Positions 63,039 to 64,000 of a stretch of DNA of 64,000 nt are shown one piece after another. The notes under the pieces were generated by a model. It had not been told where the DNA came from. It saw only the letters and a list, made by a program, of their open reading frames with translations, and ran no database searches. Position 1 is the stretch's first letter. Every line of letters begins with the position of its first letter. The stretch is from Saprospiraceae bacterium (GTDB lineage: Bacteria > Bacteroidota > Bacteroidia > Chitinophagales > Saprospiraceae). Made by a program: the position numbers and the translations under genes. The DNA lies in assembly GCA_029262995.1 (NCBI GenBank), contig JAJCYH010000024.1, forward strand, positions 62,001-126,000. Direction: 5' to 3'.

Positions 63039-63100
63039 ATAATATTTAGAATAGCACTTGTGATTGTATATAGATTAACCTGTTGTTTATAGACATCTGC

Positions 63101-64000
63101 TTATTCTGAAAATTGGTTTAAGGGTATTCGAGCTGGTTTGAAATTTATTCCTAATTCATTTTTAGCTAAGTTGTTATTATAAACCATCCTTGGTTTGCCT
63201 TCAGCTTCTTGATTATTAAGCATTAAAGTTATATCTGAAATCTTATAGCTCTCACTTGATAATAAATAATTTCTTCCATGAATTCCTTTTATAGTTGCTG
63301 CTTTATAGACACCTTCTGCAACATCTGTCACATCTACAATAGCAAATTCAATATTGTTATCATAAAACATTTGAATGAAGGGATTTGGAGCAATTTTATT
63401 TTTAAATAGAAATTGTAATCCCATGGATGTTGAATCTTGCCTTTGGGATAATGCTTTTCCCATTACTCCTACTGGTGATACAGTGTTAATTTCAAAACTC
63501 AAACTAGGATTATCTGAAATGAATTTTTCGACTACTTGATTCGCAAGATATTTGGCTTGTGCATAAGGGTGGCTTTTATCACTCATAAACGGAGTATCAT
63601 TCTCACTAATTTGATCACCTTGCTTTTTGTCATCAGGGAGAAGAGGAAAGTTAGTATTATAAGCAGCAACAGAGGCAATGAATATAACCTTTTCGATCCC
63701 TGATGTATTCTGAATGGCTTCAAGAAAATTTTCTGTACCCTTAATAGTTGGATCAAATAATTCGGACTTAGGGTCTTTAACGTCAAGTTGAAAAGGTGTT
63801 CCTCCATGCACGACAATATTACATCCTTGCAAAAAACTTCCAAGCTCTGATTTATTTTCAACATTTAGTTGTACGATTTCTAAATTATCGGAATTTGGTA
63901 GCAGTTTAAGATGCTCGTATTTTTCTTTTTTTGAAATATCTGTAGCAGATACTTTCACCTTGAATCCTTCACTTAGAAATTTTTTAACATTATAGCTTCC
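63101..64000 (-). CDS. NAD-dependent epimerase/dehydratase (extended SDR), 5' end outside the window
   Basis: The gene runs off the edge. The annotated GTG at 63958 is internal, since coding continues to base 64000 (GSYNVKKFLSEGFKVKVSAT). VHGGTPFQLDVKDP-style motifs, IEKVIFIASVAAYNTNFP (Ser of the triad), the YAQAKYLANQVVEKFI (YxxxK) block and NTVSPVGVMGKAL identify an extended SDR of the dihydroflavonol-reductase type. The nucleotide-binding loop (GxxGxxG) lies outside the window. The substrate is unknown. Confidence 0.82.
   Translation of the reverse strand, partial: GSYNVKKFLSEGFKVKVSATDISKKEKYEHLKLLPNSDNLEIVQLNVENKSELGSFLQGCNIVVHGGTPFQLDVKDPKSELFDPTIKGTENFLEAIQNTSGIEKVIFIASVAAYNTNFPLLPDDKKQGDQISENDTPFMSDKSHPYAQAKYLANQVVEKFISDNPSLSFEINTVSPVGVMGKALSQRQDSTSMGLQFLFKNKIAPNPFIQMFYDNNIEFAIVDVTDVAEGVYKAATIKGIHGRNYLLSSESYKISDITLMLNNQEAEGKPRMVYNNNLAKNELGINFKPARIPLNQFSE

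Noticed and set aside
1-64000. CRISPR arrays, tRNA and rRNA genes
   Set aside because: No regularly spaced direct repeats and no recognisable tRNA or rRNA sequence were seen on reading through.

Overview
The window is AT-rich DNA from a member of the Bacteroidota. Several secreted proteins end in type IX secretion (T9SS, Por) sorting domains, many lipoproteins carry Bacteroidota-style signal peptides, and T9SS-tailed propeller proteins, a SUMF1-like lipoprotein and TonB C-terminal proteins are present. Gene content and T9SS use fit a free-living marine or aquatic Saprospiria/Cytophagia-like heterotroph; the genus cannot be fixed from sequence alone. No rRNA, tRNA, CRISPR array or intact insertion sequence was seen. 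About 85 % of the genes lie on the minus strand.

Layout. 0-3.4 kb: a WG-repeat/TonB protein, a YfcC-type transporter, two abutting gene remnants and a GIY-YIG-like protein. 3.4-8 kb: a complete cyanophycin locus (cphA; divergent cphB; convergent isoaspartyl peptidase) that can make and degrade multi-L-arginyl-poly-L-aspartate. 8-16 kb: an acetyltransferase, a GT-C-like membrane protein with a small partner, several decayed genes, a Xre-RES toxin-antitoxin pair with a palindromic operator, an IS982-like remnant and a T9SS protein. 16-25.7 kb: small lipoprotein, VOC and DUF1456 genes, a PutP-type symporter, a SUMF1 lipoprotein, two pseudouridine synthases and an ICMT-like methyltransferase. 25.7-46.6 kb: a SulP transporter, a kelch protein, a 1062-residue BNR/VPS10-like T9SS protein, an APC permease, a DUF3179 fusion, a T9SS arylsulfotransferase, a Cys-rich sialidase-like lipoprotein, an aquaporin, and a MerT-like/GDCCVxC fusion. 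46.8-56.7 kb: YdeI/DUF1905, methyltransferases, a cold-shock protein, a PhyH dioxygenase next to an O-methyltransferase, a NYN/OST-HTH protein, and the CbpA-CbpM chaperone pair. 57-60.9 kb: a four-gene biosynthetic cluster (UbiA prenyltransferase, type III polyketide synthase, SAM methyltransferase, FAD oxidoreductase). 61.7-64 kb: an esterase-TPR protein and an NAD-dependent epimerase cut by the window edge.

The most coherent functional units are the cyanophycin locus, the tightly overlapping type III PKS operon (a likely phenolic lipid or prenylated quinone pathway), the Xre-RES module and the CbpAM pair.

The most unusual feature of the window is the number of decaying genes. Translating the apparent gaps reveals about 20 remnants: GH20 hexosaminidase, MscS, DUF1801, ExbD-like, hybrid histidine kinase, DUF2200, VOC, several T9SS tails and others, with in-frame stops of all three kinds and frameshifts. 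This points to ongoing genome erosion, although the single-lesion cases could be sequence errors.
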